Assembly: GCA_019637105.1 (NCBI GenBank)
Contig: JAHBWF010000016.1
Span: forward strand, 1-64,000
DNA length: 64,000 bases
Reading direction: 5' to 3'
From: Labilithrix sp.
Lineage (GTDB): Bacteria; Myxococcota_A; Polyangia; Polyangiales; Polyangiaceae
The translations under genes and the position numbers were made by a program. Below the pieces are notes generated by a model. That model was given only the letters and a program-made list of their open reading frames with translations. It searched no databases and was not told the origin of the DNA. Within the stretch, counting starts at the first letter, position 1. The number at the start of each line of letters is the position of its first letter. Below, piece by piece: positions 28,802-37,060 of this stretch.

Positions 28802-30247
28802 TTACGTCGCCTCGAAGAGGTCGAGCATCCGTCGATCGGCGGACGCCCTCCGAGCGCGGGCCCGGCCCCACGCGCGGAGCGCCTGCACCTTCTCCTCGTA
28901 GAGCGTCGCGAGCGGGACGATCTCGCGCGCGGCCGCGCGGAGGTCCTCCTCGACGAGCTCACGGCGCTGCCCGAAGGCGCGGAAGAGCGCGCTCGCCACG
29001 ACCTGCTCGAGCTCGGCGCCGGAGAAGTGCTCGAGCGGCTTGGCGACGCTGGCGAGGGAGATCCCGTCGGCCCGCCGCCCGCGCCGCCGCAGCGTGAGCG
29101 CGAGGATGTCCTCCCGCTCCTGCTGCGAAGGGAGGTCGACGAAGAACACCTCGTCGAAGCGGCCGCGGCGCGCCAGCTCGGGCGGGAGGTGCTCGACCTC
29201 GTTCGCGGTCGCGGCGACGAACACCGGCGCGCTCCGCTCCTGCAGCCACGTGAGGAACGCGCCGAAGACCCGCACCTGCCGGGCGTCGACCGCGCCGCTC
29301 GCGGCGCCCGCGCCGAGCCCCTTCTCGATCTCGTCGACCCACAGGACGGCCGGCGCGATGGCCGTGACGGCGCGCAGCCCCTCGCGCAGCGCCTGCTCGG
29401 GCGAGGGGCTCGCGAAGACGGCGGCGAAATCGAGGCGCACGAGCGGCAGCCCCAGCACCGTCGCCGCGGCCTTGCTCGCGTGGGATTTCCCGCACCCCTG
29501 GACGCCGCAGAGGAGCATCCCGCGCGGCTCGGGGAGCCCGAACGCGCGCGCGTCGTCGCCGTAGGCGCGCACCCGAGAGGCGAGCCACGCCTTGAGGACG
29601 TCGAGGCCGCCGACGTCCGCGAGCGGCACGTCGTCCTCGACGAGCTCGAGGGTCGCGCTCTTCTGCAGCGCGCGGCGCTTCTGCGCGATGACGCGGCGGA
29701 CCGCGTCGACCGCGTCGTTCTCCATGCGCGCGAGCTCGAACGCGCGCGCCGCCTCCGCGATCGTGAGGCCCGCGGCCGCGCGCGCGAACGCGCTCGTGTC
29801 CCAGCCCTGGCGCTCCTCGCGCGGGAGCAGCTCGAGCAGCGCGGCGAGCTCGTCGCGCGACGGGAGCGGCAGCTCGACGGCCGCGACCTCGCGCTCGAGG
29901 TCGAGCCCGAGCTCGAACGCCGAGCCGAGGAGCACGACCACCGCGCGGCGCGACCCGAGGCCGACCTCGCGGAGCATCCGCTGGATCCAGGGATCCTCCA
30001 GGTAGGGCTGCGGATCGACGAGGACGAGGACCTCGCCGGGCCGCTCGACGTCGCCCTCGTCGATCGACTGCTCGAGCGTCGCGCGCAGCGAGGCGCCGCT
30101 CGTCGCGGTCCAGTAGGTCACGCGGAGCTCGAGGGCCTCGCAGGCGACGTCGATGAGCTGCCGGGCGCGCGCCTCCTCGCCGGTCTCCACCGTCAGGAGC
30201 GTGAAGCCCGCGTCGATCACGCGGCGGAAGTCGCTCACGAAGTCCAT
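28802..30247 (-). CDS. Ycf46-like AAA ATPase
   Basis: A 481-residue AAA-family ATPase resembling plastid/cyanobacterial Ycf46. An N-terminal region (about residues 1-200) resembles an inactive P-loop fold with no Walker A. The C-terminal AAA module has Walker A GVQGCGKS (248-255), Walker B AVLWVDEIEKG (about 299-309), sensor region FVAATANEVEHLPPELARRGRFDEVFF with the Arg fingers, and a small helical lid. The ATG at 30247 has a strong GGAGGA ribosome site. Ycf46 proteins are linked in other bacteria to inorganic carbon use, but that role is not implied here. It sits between a GspE-like ATPase and a potassium channel in one direction. Confidence 0.85.
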   Translation of the reverse strand: MDFVSDFRRVIDAGFTLLTVETGEEARARQLIDVACEALELRVTYWTATSGASLRATLEQSIDEGDVERPGEVLVLVDPQPYLEDPWIQRMLREVGLGSRRAVVVLLGSAFELGLDLEREVAAVELPLPSRDELAALLELLPREERQGWDTSAFARAAAGLTIAEAARAFELARMENDAVDAVRRVIAQKRRALQKSATLELVEDDVPLADVGGLDVLKAWLASRVRAYGDDARAFGLPEPRGMLLCGVQGCGKSHASKAAATVLGLPLVRLDFAAVFASPSPEQALREGLRAVTAIAPAVLWVDEIEKGLGAGAASGAVDARQVRVFGAFLTWLQERSAPVFVAATANEVEHLPPELARRGRFDEVFFVDLPSQQEREDILALTLRRRGRRADGISLASVAKPLEHFSGAELEQVVASALFRAFGQRRELVEEDLRAAAREIVPLATLYEEKVQALRAWGRARARRASADRRMLDLFEAT

Positions 30248-30292
30248 CTCGCTCCTCCTTCGACGTCCGTGGGTCCGATCGTCATGCGACCG

Positions 30293-32119
30293 TCACTCCT
30301 CGACCGTGACGCGCAGGACCTCCTCGAAGGTGGTCAGCCCCTTGCCGAGCTTGCGCAGCGCCGCCTCGCGGAGGGTCATGAGGCCGTCGTTCTTCGCCTG
30401 GTTCAGGATCTCGCGGGAGCCCGCGCGCGCGATGACGAGCTTCCTGATCTTGTCGTCGACGACGAGCACCTCGAACACGCCCGTCCGCCGCAAGAGCCCG
30501 GTGCCGCGGCATTTCACGCAGCCCTCTCCCGCCGCCACCATGAGCTGCGGCTCCTGACCGGCCGCGGCGAGCGCGTCGACGTCCAGCCCGAGCATGCTCA
30601 TCTGGTCGGTCGTGAGGAACGTGTCGACGCGGCAGCCGGCGCACACGAGGCGCACCAGGCGCTGCGCGACGACGCCGACGAGCGTGGACGAGAGGATGAA
30701 GGGGTCGACGCCGAGCTCGATCAGGCGGGTGATCGCCGTCGCGGAGTCGTTCGTGTGGAGCGTGGCGAGCACGAGGTGGCCGGTGAGCGCCGCCTGCGTC
30801 GCGATCTGCGCCGTCTCCTCGTCGCGCACCTCGCCGACCATGACGACGTCGGGATCCTGCCGGAGCACGTGGCGCAGCGCCTCGGCGAAGCCGAGCCCGA
30901 TCCGCTTGTCGACGGACACCTGGTTCAGCGAGTCGAGGACGATCTCGATCGGGTCCTCGATCGTGACGACGTTCAGCTCGGGCGACGCGATCATCCGGAG
31001 CGCGGCGTAGAGCGACGACGTCTTGCCGCTGCCGGTCGGGCCCGTGACGAGGACGAGGCCGTTCGGGCGGCCGAAGAACGCGCGCGCCGCCTCGAGCTGC
31101 GGCTCGGTCATCCCGAGCTCGCCGAGATCGCGCAGGACGTTCTCGGGATCGAAGACGCGAATGACCATCTTCTCGCCGAAGGCGACGCTGATCGTCGAGA
31201 CGCGCAGCTCGACCTCGCGCTGACCGCGCTCGGTCTTGATGCGCCCGTCCTGCGGGCGGCGGCGCTCGGCGATGTCCATCCGCGCGAGCATCTTGATGCG
31301 CGAGAGGACGGCGGGGTGCACGACCTTCGGGAGCGTGTGGACCTTGTGCAGGACGCCGTCGATCCGCATCCGGACGACCGACTGCTCGCGCTGCGGCTCG
31401 ATGTGGATGTCGGAGGCGCGCTGGTCGAGCGCGTAGTGGAGGAGGTACTCGACCGCGTTGACGACGTGCTGATCGTTCGCCTCGATGTCCTCGACGCGCT
31501 TCAGCTTCACGTAGCGCTCGAGGTTGCCGATGTCGACGAGGCCCTGCGCCTGCTCCTCCGCGCCGGCGACGGCGACGCGGAAGCCGTAGAAGTCCGTGAT
31601 GAGCCGCTGGATGTCGGAGGGCGTCGAGACGACGAGCGTGGGGCGCCGCTTGACGTACTGGACGAGGTCGTCGACCAGGCCGCGATCGTACGGATCGGCG
31701 ACGGCCACGGTCACCGAGCCCTCCTCCGCCGCGATGACGAGCGCCGTGTGGCGCCGCGCGAACGGACGCGAGATGAGCTGCGGGGCCAGCTTGGCGTCGA
31801 TCTTGAGCGGGTCGAGCTCGACGAACGGGAGGTTCGCCGCGCGCGCGACGACCTCCATCACCGTCTTCTCGCCGACCTTCCCCTCGGGGTTCCCCGCGTG
31901 CGGCAGCTCCATCGCCGCGATCACCTCGGCGGGGTGGATGACGGCGTCGAGCGCGCCGCGCGGATGACGCTGCGGGCGGCCGGCCCGGGCTCGGATCAGG
32001 CGCGCCCGCTCGCGCTCCTCGCGGATCAGCGCCTCGCGCGCGTGCTCGGCGGAGAGGACCCGCGCCTGAACGAGCAGCTTGCAGACGGCCTCGAAGCCGA
32101 GCGCGCCGGGGCGAGACAC
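30293..32119 (-). CDS. GspE/PilB-family assembly ATPase
   Basis: A 608-residue motor ATPase for type II secretion or type IV pilus assembly. The N-terminal MSHE/GspE-N-like region (about residues 1-150) precedes the catalytic core: Walker A GPTGSGKTSSLYAAL (about 358-372), Asp box with SDIHIEPQ, Walker B region DPDVVMVGEVRDEETAQ, and His box LATLHTNDSATAI. Two CxxC pairs (CAGC near 500; CVKC near 540) form the zinc-binding element of GspE/PilB ATPases. The GTG at 32119 is preceded seven bases upstream by TAGCGT. No pilin, secretin or membrane-platform gene lies nearby, so the system it drives is not encoded here. Confidence 0.9.
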   Translation of the reverse strand: MSRPGALGFEAVCKLLVQARVLSAEHAREALIREERERARLIRARAGRPQRHPRGALDAVIHPAEVIAAMELPHAGNPEGKVGEKTVMEVVARAANLPFVELDPLKIDAKLAPQLISRPFARRHTALVIAAEEGSVTVAVADPYDRGLVDDLVQYVKRRPTLVVSTPSDIQRLITDFYGFRVAVAGAEEQAQGLVDIGNLERYVKLKRVEDIEANDQHVVNAVEYLLHYALDQRASDIHIEPQREQSVVRMRIDGVLHKVHTLPKVVHPAVLSRIKMLARMDIAERRRPQDGRIKTERGQREVELRVSTISVAFGEKMVIRVFDPENVLRDLGELGMTEPQLEAARAFFGRPNGLVLVTGPTGSGKTSSLYAALRMIASPELNVVTIEDPIEIVLDSLNQVSVDKRIGLGFAEALRHVLRQDPDVVMVGEVRDEETAQIATQAALTGHLVLATLHTNDSATAITRLIELGVDPFILSSTLVGVVAQRLVRLVCAGCRVDTFLTTDQMSMLGLDVDALAAAGQEPQLMVAAGEGCVKCRGTGLLRRTGVFEVLVVDDKIRKLVIARAGSREILNQAKNDGLMTLREAALRKLGKGLTTFEEVLRVTVEE

Positions 32120-32126
32120 GCGTTCG

Positions 32127-32132
32127 ACGCTA
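32127..32132 (-). promoter_or_regulatory. -10-like hexamer of a leaderless promoter
   Basis: TAGCGT (minus strand) ends exactly 7 bases before the GTG at 32119, with no ribosome site between. Confidence 0.5.
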
Positions 32133-32377
32133 CCAGCCGCCGCGCCCTCGGGCAGCCCTGGATCGGACGGCGCGTCGGCGGCGGCGCCTCGGCGCGACGC
32201 CTCGCGCGACGAGCCGAAGCGCGGACGAAAAGGGGCCGCTCGACGGTTTGGACCGCGAGCGCGCCGATCCGGGGTCGCCGCCCGTCCCGCTCGAGGTACG
32301 ACATGACCCGACAGAAACATGCATCCGGCCGCGCCGCGACGCTGCGAAATCACGCGGATTCGTGCGAGACTCCCGCC

Positions 32378-33238
32378 GTGGCCGGGCCGCAGAAAAACGA
32401 AGACGCCGAAGGCGACGAGACCGGCGCAGGCGAGGCCGGCGCGGGCGCGGCCGGCGGAGACGACGTCGAGAGCGCGGCCCGAGGCGAGGCGACGAGCAAG
32501 CCGACCCGAGCCGCGCGCGCTCCCGAGCGCGACGCGCCGAAGAAGAGGCGCGCGGCGCGCGAGGAGCGGACGGAGCCTTCGCTCCCGCTCGGCCCGGTCG
32601 CTCACCTCGTCTTCGTGATCGTCGCGGCGGTCGGCGTCTACAGCTTCGTCTCCGTCGCGAAGGAGGGCGAGCTCCGCCGCCGCTGCACGCCGACGTGCAT
32701 CCTCCGCCCGAACTACGCCGGCTACGAGAAGAGGGCGCCCTCGTTCACGCTGAAGGACACGCGCGGTCGCGACGTCTCGCTCGACAGCTATCGAGGCAAG
32801 GTCGTCGTCCTCAACTTCTGGACGAAGACGTGCGGCCCCTGCATGGAAGAGATGCCCGAGATCGCCGATCTCTCGCGCATCCTCCGGTCGATGAAGGACG
32901 TCGCCGTCGTGACGATCTCGACCGACGAGACCGCCGAGGAGGCGACGAGCACCCTCAAGGCCGTCCTCAAGGAGGAGCCGCCCTTCCCCGTGTTGATGGA
33001 TCCGGAGCTGACCGTCGTGCGCGACCGCTTCGGCACGAGCCTCTATCCGGAGACCTGGATCATCGACAAGAGCGGCGTCATCCGCGCGCGCTTCGACGGC
33101 GCGCGCGAGTGGTCGAACGCCACGGTCGTCGAGCTCGTGGACCAGATCCGCGGCGGCGGCTACTGCCCGGCGCAGGCGCGCGACGGCAAGTTCGTCGGCG
33201 AGAGCGCGCGCCTCTGCGACGGGATGAGCGGCGGCTGA
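32378..33238 (+). CDS. Membrane-anchored TlpA-like thiol-disulphide oxidoreductase
   Basis: A 286-residue protein with a charged, Ala/Glu/Gly-rich cytoplasmic N-terminus, one membrane helix (LGPVAHLVFVIVAAVGVYSF, about residues 70-90), and a periplasmic thioredoxin/AhpC-TSA-like domain. The active site is WTKTCGPCMEEM, a CxxC with Gly-Pro between the Cys. VVLNFW precedes it and YPETWIIDKSG (cis-Pro loop) follows. Two more Cys near CTPTC after the helix and two in the C-terminal tail might form another disulphide. The GTG at 32378 is chosen because codons between an in-frame ATG at 32303 and it have unusually low GC at the third position. It is divergent from the GspE-like gene and converges with the deacetylase, 4 bases apart. 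Confidence 0.85.
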   Translation: MAGPQKNEDAEGDETGAGEAGAGAAGGDDVESAARGEATSKPTRAARAPERDAPKKRRAAREERTEPSLPLGPVAHLVFVIVAAVGVYSFVSVAKEGELRRRCTPTCILRPNYAGYEKRAPSFTLKDTRGRDVSLDSYRGKVVVLNFWTKTCGPCMEEMPEIADLSRILRSMKDVAVVTISTDETAEEATSTLKAVLKEEPPFPVLMDPELTVVRDRFGTSLYPETWIIDKSGVIRARFDGAREWSNATVVELVDQIRGGGYCPAQARDGKFVGESARLCDGMSGG

Positions 33239-33242
33239 CGGC

Positions 33243-34487
33243 TCACGGCGCGCGACGGCGCGACTTCGGCGCCGTCTTCGCCGGCCCGCCTCGGCCCTCG
33301 GCCGTACGGCGCGCGGCCTTCGTCTTGATCGGCGCGCTTCGCGGCTCGACCGAACGGGCGCGCGCGGCGGTCGCCTTCGCCGGGGCGGCGCGCACCTCGA
33401 CCGGCCGGCGCGCGCGCGCGGCGGTCGTCTTCGCCGGAGCGTCGCGCCGCTCGTCGCGTTCGGTCTCCGGGGGCGCCGGCTCCGGGGCCGCCTCGCTCTC
33501 CGCGACGTCTCCCGCCGGCGCGTCCGCCGCCCTCGGCGACGGGGCGACGCCGCGCTGACGCCGCTTCGCGCGGAGCTCGCGCGCGCCGCGCTCGGGCGGC
33601 GACGCCTCCACCGCGCGAAGGTACGTCGGGAGATCGACGATCGCGTAGCCCTCGCGGTTCGGCCGCCCCGGGTCGTAGCGCCGCGCGTCGAGGTACGCGA
33701 GGAGCTTCTTCAGGATCGAGACCGACGTCCAGCGTATGTCGTGGAGGAGCACGACGCCGCCTTCGTTGTACGCGATCTGCCGGACGAGGTCGCGGTACAT
33801 GCCCTGCGTGTCGTCGCGCTGCATGTCCCTGGCTTCGACGTTCCAGAGGAGCACGTCGAGGTGGCGCGCGCGCGCGGCCTCCTGACCGAACTCGTCGAGC
33901 CCGCCGAACGGCGGCCGGAAGAGGATGGGCTTGTTCCCGAGCACGCGCTCGATCGAGGCGGCGCCGCGATCGATCTGCTCGAGCACCTGCGTGTGCGAGA
34001 TCGCCGTGAGCAGCGCGTGGTCGTGGGTGTGGTTGCCGACGAGGTGCCCCTCGTCGGCGATCCGCCGCAGCACCGCGCGCGACGCGCGCGCCCGCTCGTC
34101 GTCGCCGTCGAGGTAGCGTCCGATCACGAAGAAGGTCGCGCGGACGCCGTACTGCGCGAGCAGGTCGAGGACCCGCGGCGTGGTCTCGGGGAACGGCCCG
34201 TCGTCGAACGTGAGCGTGACGAGCTTTCGCTTGTCGCCCGGCCGGCGGTGAGGCCCCTCGGCGAGGCTCCACGCCTTCGCCATGTCCGCTTCGGGGTTGA
34301 GGCGCGGCCACGGGTGAGGCCCCGGCGCGCCGGCGGTCTCGGCGTGCGGCGCCAGATCGGGCGGCTCGGTCGCCGGCGGCGGCTCCGCGCGGGCCTCTTC
34401 GGGCAGGCCGGCTCCCGGGTGGAGCCCCACCCACGATCCGAGCGCGACCGACACGGCCGCCACAACCCCGCGAAGGAGCCCGCGCAT
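33243..34487 (-). CDS. Polysaccharide deacetylase with Lys/Ala/Arg-rich tail
   Basis: A 414-residue secreted NodB-type (CE4) deacetylase. A signal-like hydrophobic N-terminus ends near ARAEPPP. The catalytic domain (about residues 85-270) shows TFDDGPFPETT (first Asp and metal Asp), HLVGNHTHDHALL (metal His pair), FRPPFGG and LLHDIR, all expected of an active enzyme acting on chitin, peptidoglycan or exopolysaccharide. The last 90 residues are basic, with repeated APAKTTAARAR- and APAKATAARAR-like units similar to histone H1 tails, an unusual extension for this family. The ATG at 34487 has TACGAT seven bases upstream. It neighbours the TIM-barrel glycosidase, suggesting polysaccharide turnover. 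Confidence 0.85.
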   Translation of the reverse strand: MRGLLRGVVAAVSVALGSWVGLHPGAGLPEEARAEPPPATEPPDLAPHAETAGAPGPHPWPRLNPEADMAKAWSLAEGPHRRPGDKRKLVTLTFDDGPFPETTPRVLDLLAQYGVRATFFVIGRYLDGDDERARASRAVLRRIADEGHLVGNHTHDHALLTAISHTQVLEQIDRGAASIERVLGNKPILFRPPFGGLDEFGQEAARARHLDVLLWNVEARDMQRDDTQGMYRDLVRQIAYNEGGVVLLHDIRWTSVSILKKLLAYLDARRYDPGRPNREGYAIVDLPTYLRAVEASPPERGARELRAKRRQRGVAPSPRAADAPAGDVAESEAAPEPAPPETERDERRDAPAKTTAARARRPVEVRAAPAKATAARARSVEPRSAPIKTKAARRTAEGRGGPAKTAPKSRRRAP

Positions 34488-34494
34488 CTCCGCG

Positions 34495-34500
34495 ATCGTA
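34495..34500 (-). promoter_or_regulatory. -10-like hexamer of a leaderless promoter
   Basis: TACGAT (minus strand) ends 7 bases before the ATG of the deacetylase gene at 34487. Confidence 0.5.
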
Positions 34501-34556
34501 CGAAGGCCGCGACGCGCGCGGCCAACAACCGGGCGCTCTCGCTTATCGAAGCGCCG

Positions 34557-35780
34557 TCACGGGAAGATGCCCGGGACGCGCGCGGCGGGCGCCCAGCCCG
34601 GCCTCCGGAGGGCGTCGCTCGCCCAGGTCGCGGCGAAGGCGTCGCGCACGACGAGCTCCGCGAGCTTCCCGCGCGGCGAGAACCCCCAGCCGGCCTCCTG
34701 CGAGACGTCGTCGGGATCGGCGTAGAGGCGCCACACGAAGAAGCCCATGAAGAGCGGCTCGTCGAGCAGCGGCGCCACGAGCGCGCGGTAGGCGTCCGCC
34801 TGCGCGACCTCGTCGATCCGGACGTCCTTCATGCCGTCGGGCCACTCCCACGGACGGATCGCCGGATCGGGGCGCGTCGTGTAGCCGATCTCCGTGAAGA
34901 GCACGGGCTTGTGCCACGTCTCCGCCAGCGCGTGGATCCGGTCGCGCACGCGCCGGCCGCCCTCGAGGAGGTCCTCGAACGGCGCGCCGTCCTTGTCGGC
35001 GAGCGGATAGAACGCGTTGATGCCGATGACGTCGAGCTCGCCGAGGACGAGCGTGTGGTCGACGTCGTCCCAGTTCGCCGAGTAGGTGATCGGACCGTGG
35101 TAGACGCGGCGGAGGTCGCGGACGAGCGCGGCGAAGCTCGGCGCGCGCGACGTCGTCACCCACGAGCGGAGCTCCACGCCGGCGGAGAACAGGTCGACGC
35201 CGGTCTGCTCGGCGACCTCCGCCCAGCCGCGCACGAAGGCGCCGTAGCTCTTGGCCCACGCCTCCCACGCCTCGTCGCTCCCGGGATCGATCTCCGCGCG
35301 CCACGCGCCCGACTCCACCCAGAGGTGCGGCACCAGCATGACCGAGAGGCCGCGCGCGTGCGCCATCGCGACCGCGCGCCGGACGTCGTCGCGGTTCAGC
35401 GCGAACGGACGCTCGAACGTCGGGTCCACGCCGCGGCCGGCGAGGTCGAGCACGCGCCCGAACGGCGTGAGCGCGATCCACCGGGCCCCCATGCGCGCGC
35501 ACTCGTCGAGCGTGCGCCCGTAGGCGGCGCTGCCGTAGCCGACGCCCGGGTGATAGCCGTTCTCGATCGGGCCGACGGTGATCCCGCGGACGCCGTCTTG
35601 ACCGGCGGCGCGCCAGCCGTCCGCGCCCGGGCGCGGGAACACCCGCGCTCGCGGGGGCTGCTCGGGCTCGCCGAGGCCCGAGCCCGACGCGAGCGTCGCC
35701 GCGAGCGCGAGCGCGGCGAACGCCGACGCGCGACGCGCGCCGCCCCACCTCCGCGCGGAGGACCGCCTCGCCTCGATCAA
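34557..35780 (-). CDS. TIM-barrel glycosidase-like protein (GH113/GTA-like)
   Basis: A 407-residue exported protein with a barrel resembling glycoside hydrolase 113/GTA-type folds. The N-terminus is Arg-rich with a hydrophobic core (SAFAALALAATLASGSG) typical of secretion. Barrel strands are visible in WIALTPFGRV, GLSVMLVPHLWV, VDLFSAGVELRSW, ITYSANWDDV, LDVIGINAFYPL and PVLFTEIGYTTRPD. Glu residues in FSAGVELRSW and FTEIGYTT are candidate acid and nucleophile. The TTG start overlaps the stop of the gene at 35777 (TTGA), so it is translated after that TPR/PEGA protein. The substrate, perhaps a mannan- or glucan-type exopolysaccharide, is not known. Confidence 0.75.
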   Translation of the reverse strand: MIEARRSSARRWGGARRASAFAALALAATLASGSGLGEPEQPPRARVFPRPGADGWRAAGQDGVRGITVGPIENGYHPGVGYGSAAYGRTLDECARMGARWIALTPFGRVLDLAGRGVDPTFERPFALNRDDVRRAVAMAHARGLSVMLVPHLWVESGAWRAEIDPGSDEAWEAWAKSYGAFVRGWAEVAEQTGVDLFSAGVELRSWVTTSRAPSFAALVRDLRRVYHGPITYSANWDDVDHTLVLGELDVIGINAFYPLADKDGAPFEDLLEGGRRVRDRIHALAETWHKPVLFTEIGYTTRPDPAIRPWEWPDGMKDVRIDEVAQADAYRALVAPLLDEPLFMGFFVWRLYADPDDVSQEAGWGFSPRGKLAELVVRDAFAATWASDALRRPGWAPAARVPGIFP

Positions 35781-36964
35781 AGGTCGACCCCCGCGCCGAG
35801 GCCCATGCCGATGCGCATCCACGCGCCGCTCGCGTCGCGGGGCGCGCCGCGCGTCCCGTCGAAGGCCGACTGGACCTGCCAGGTCAGCGGGAACGCCGTG
35901 AGGCGGACGGACTTCGTCAACGCGTAGTCGATCTGCGCGCCGAGCAGGAGGGCGGGCCTCACGCCCGGCGACGGAGCGCAGCTCGGGACGAAGACGTCGC
36001 CGCCGACGTCCTCGACGAAGTAGCCGGCGAGGCCGAGGCCGCCGATTCCGGTGACGCGCACCCGCTCCGCGACGTCGAACGAGGCCGTGCCGATCCCGAA
36101 CACGGAGAGCGCGGTCCCGCGGTGCGGATCGCGGAGCGGCCCGCAGTCCGGCGCTTCGTTCGGCAGCCCCGTTCGATCGCGCCACGAGTCGCCGGAGAGC
36201 GAGAGGAGGCCGCCGGCGGCGAGCGACGCGCGACCGGCCGCCTTCACGCGATACGTCCCGAGCACGTAGAGCCCCGGCCCCGCGCGGCCGCCGACCGATC
36301 CGTGCCGCGGCAGCGTCACGGTGAGCGCCCCGCGGATCCCGACGGCGCCGCCTTCGACCCGGTCGTACGGGTTGGGCGGCGGTGGCGGACGCGCGCCGCC
36401 GTCGAACGCGGCGTCGACCACGACGGCGCGGCCGTAGCGGGCGTCGATCTCGCGCGTGAACGGCGCCCCGGACTCCGGGCTCACCGTCACCGTGTGGGGC
36501 CCCGGCGAGACCGAGATCGAGAGCGGCGTCCGACCCTCGACGCTCTCGCCGTCGACCGAGACCTGCGCGCCGCTCGGCGACGACGTGACGGTGAGCTTGC
36601 TCGGCCGCTTCTCGAGCGCCTCGAGCTGCCGCGTGGCCTCGGCGCGATCGGCCTTCGGGAGATCGGGGATCGAGAGGTAGCGCTCGAGGCTCGCCGCGGC
36701 CTGCTCGGGCTGATCGAGCCGGAGATAGCACTTGGCGATGTTCCAGAGCTCGAACGCCGGGCCGCCGAGCCGGTAGGCCTCTTCGAACGCCCGGATCGCG
36801 TCGGCGTAGCGCCCCTCGCCGTAGGCCTTCGCGCCCTCGCGGTCGAGCGCGCGCGCGCGAGACAGGTCCTGACCGCCGCCCCCGCGCGGAGGCGCCTGCG
36901 CCTGGGCCGAGCCGGCGGCGAGCGCGACGGCGAAGAGGAGCGTGGCGAGGACGTTCGAGCGCAC
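35777..36964 (-). CDS. TPR-PEGA protein with C-terminal beta-barrel-like region
   Basis: A 395-residue exported protein. The signal MRSNVLATLLFAVALAAGSAQA is followed by two TPR repeats (about residues 35-110: YGEGRYADAIRAFEEAYRL), a PEGA domain (about 118-190; LTVTSSPSGAQVSVDGESVEG) and a C-terminal region of amphipathic strands (VGIRGALTVTLP; GLYVLGTYRV; IGTASFDVAERVRVTG). PEGA repeats are common on myxobacterial surfaces. The GTG at 36964 has a TAGACT hexamer ten bases upstream. Its stop is joined to the glycosidase start, so the two are probably co-translated, perhaps as a surface carbohydrate-handling pair. Confidence 0.7.
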   Translation of the reverse strand: MRSNVLATLLFAVALAAGSAQAQAPPRGGGGQDLSRARALDREGAKAYGEGRYADAIRAFEEAYRLGGPAFELWNIAKCYLRLDQPEQAAASLERYLSIPDLPKADRAEATRQLEALEKRPSKLTVTSSPSGAQVSVDGESVEGRTPLSISVSPGPHTVTVSPESGAPFTREIDARYGRAVVVDAAFDGGARPPPPPNPYDRVEGGAVGIRGALTVTLPRHGSVGGRAGPGLYVLGTYRVKAAGRASLAAGGLLSLSGDSWRDRTGLPNEAPDCGPLRDPHRGTALSVFGIGTASFDVAERVRVTGIGGLGLAGYFVEDVGGDVFVPSCAPSPGVRPALLLGAQIDYALTKSVRLTAFPLTWQVQSAFDGTRGAPRDASGAWMRIGMGLGAGVDL

Positions 36965-37060
36965 GAGCGCACCGAGTCTACCCGCCCGCTCGCGCGCGCG
37001 CCGACGAGATCGTCGTGAGCGCGCCCCGCCCGAGTCGCTCCGCGGCCGGCCGCGCGACGT

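Noticed and set aside
29027-32300. Long plus-strand frame ahead of the TlpA-like gene
   Set aside because: Antisense to the AAA and GspE-type genes; only the part from about 32378 is protein-like.
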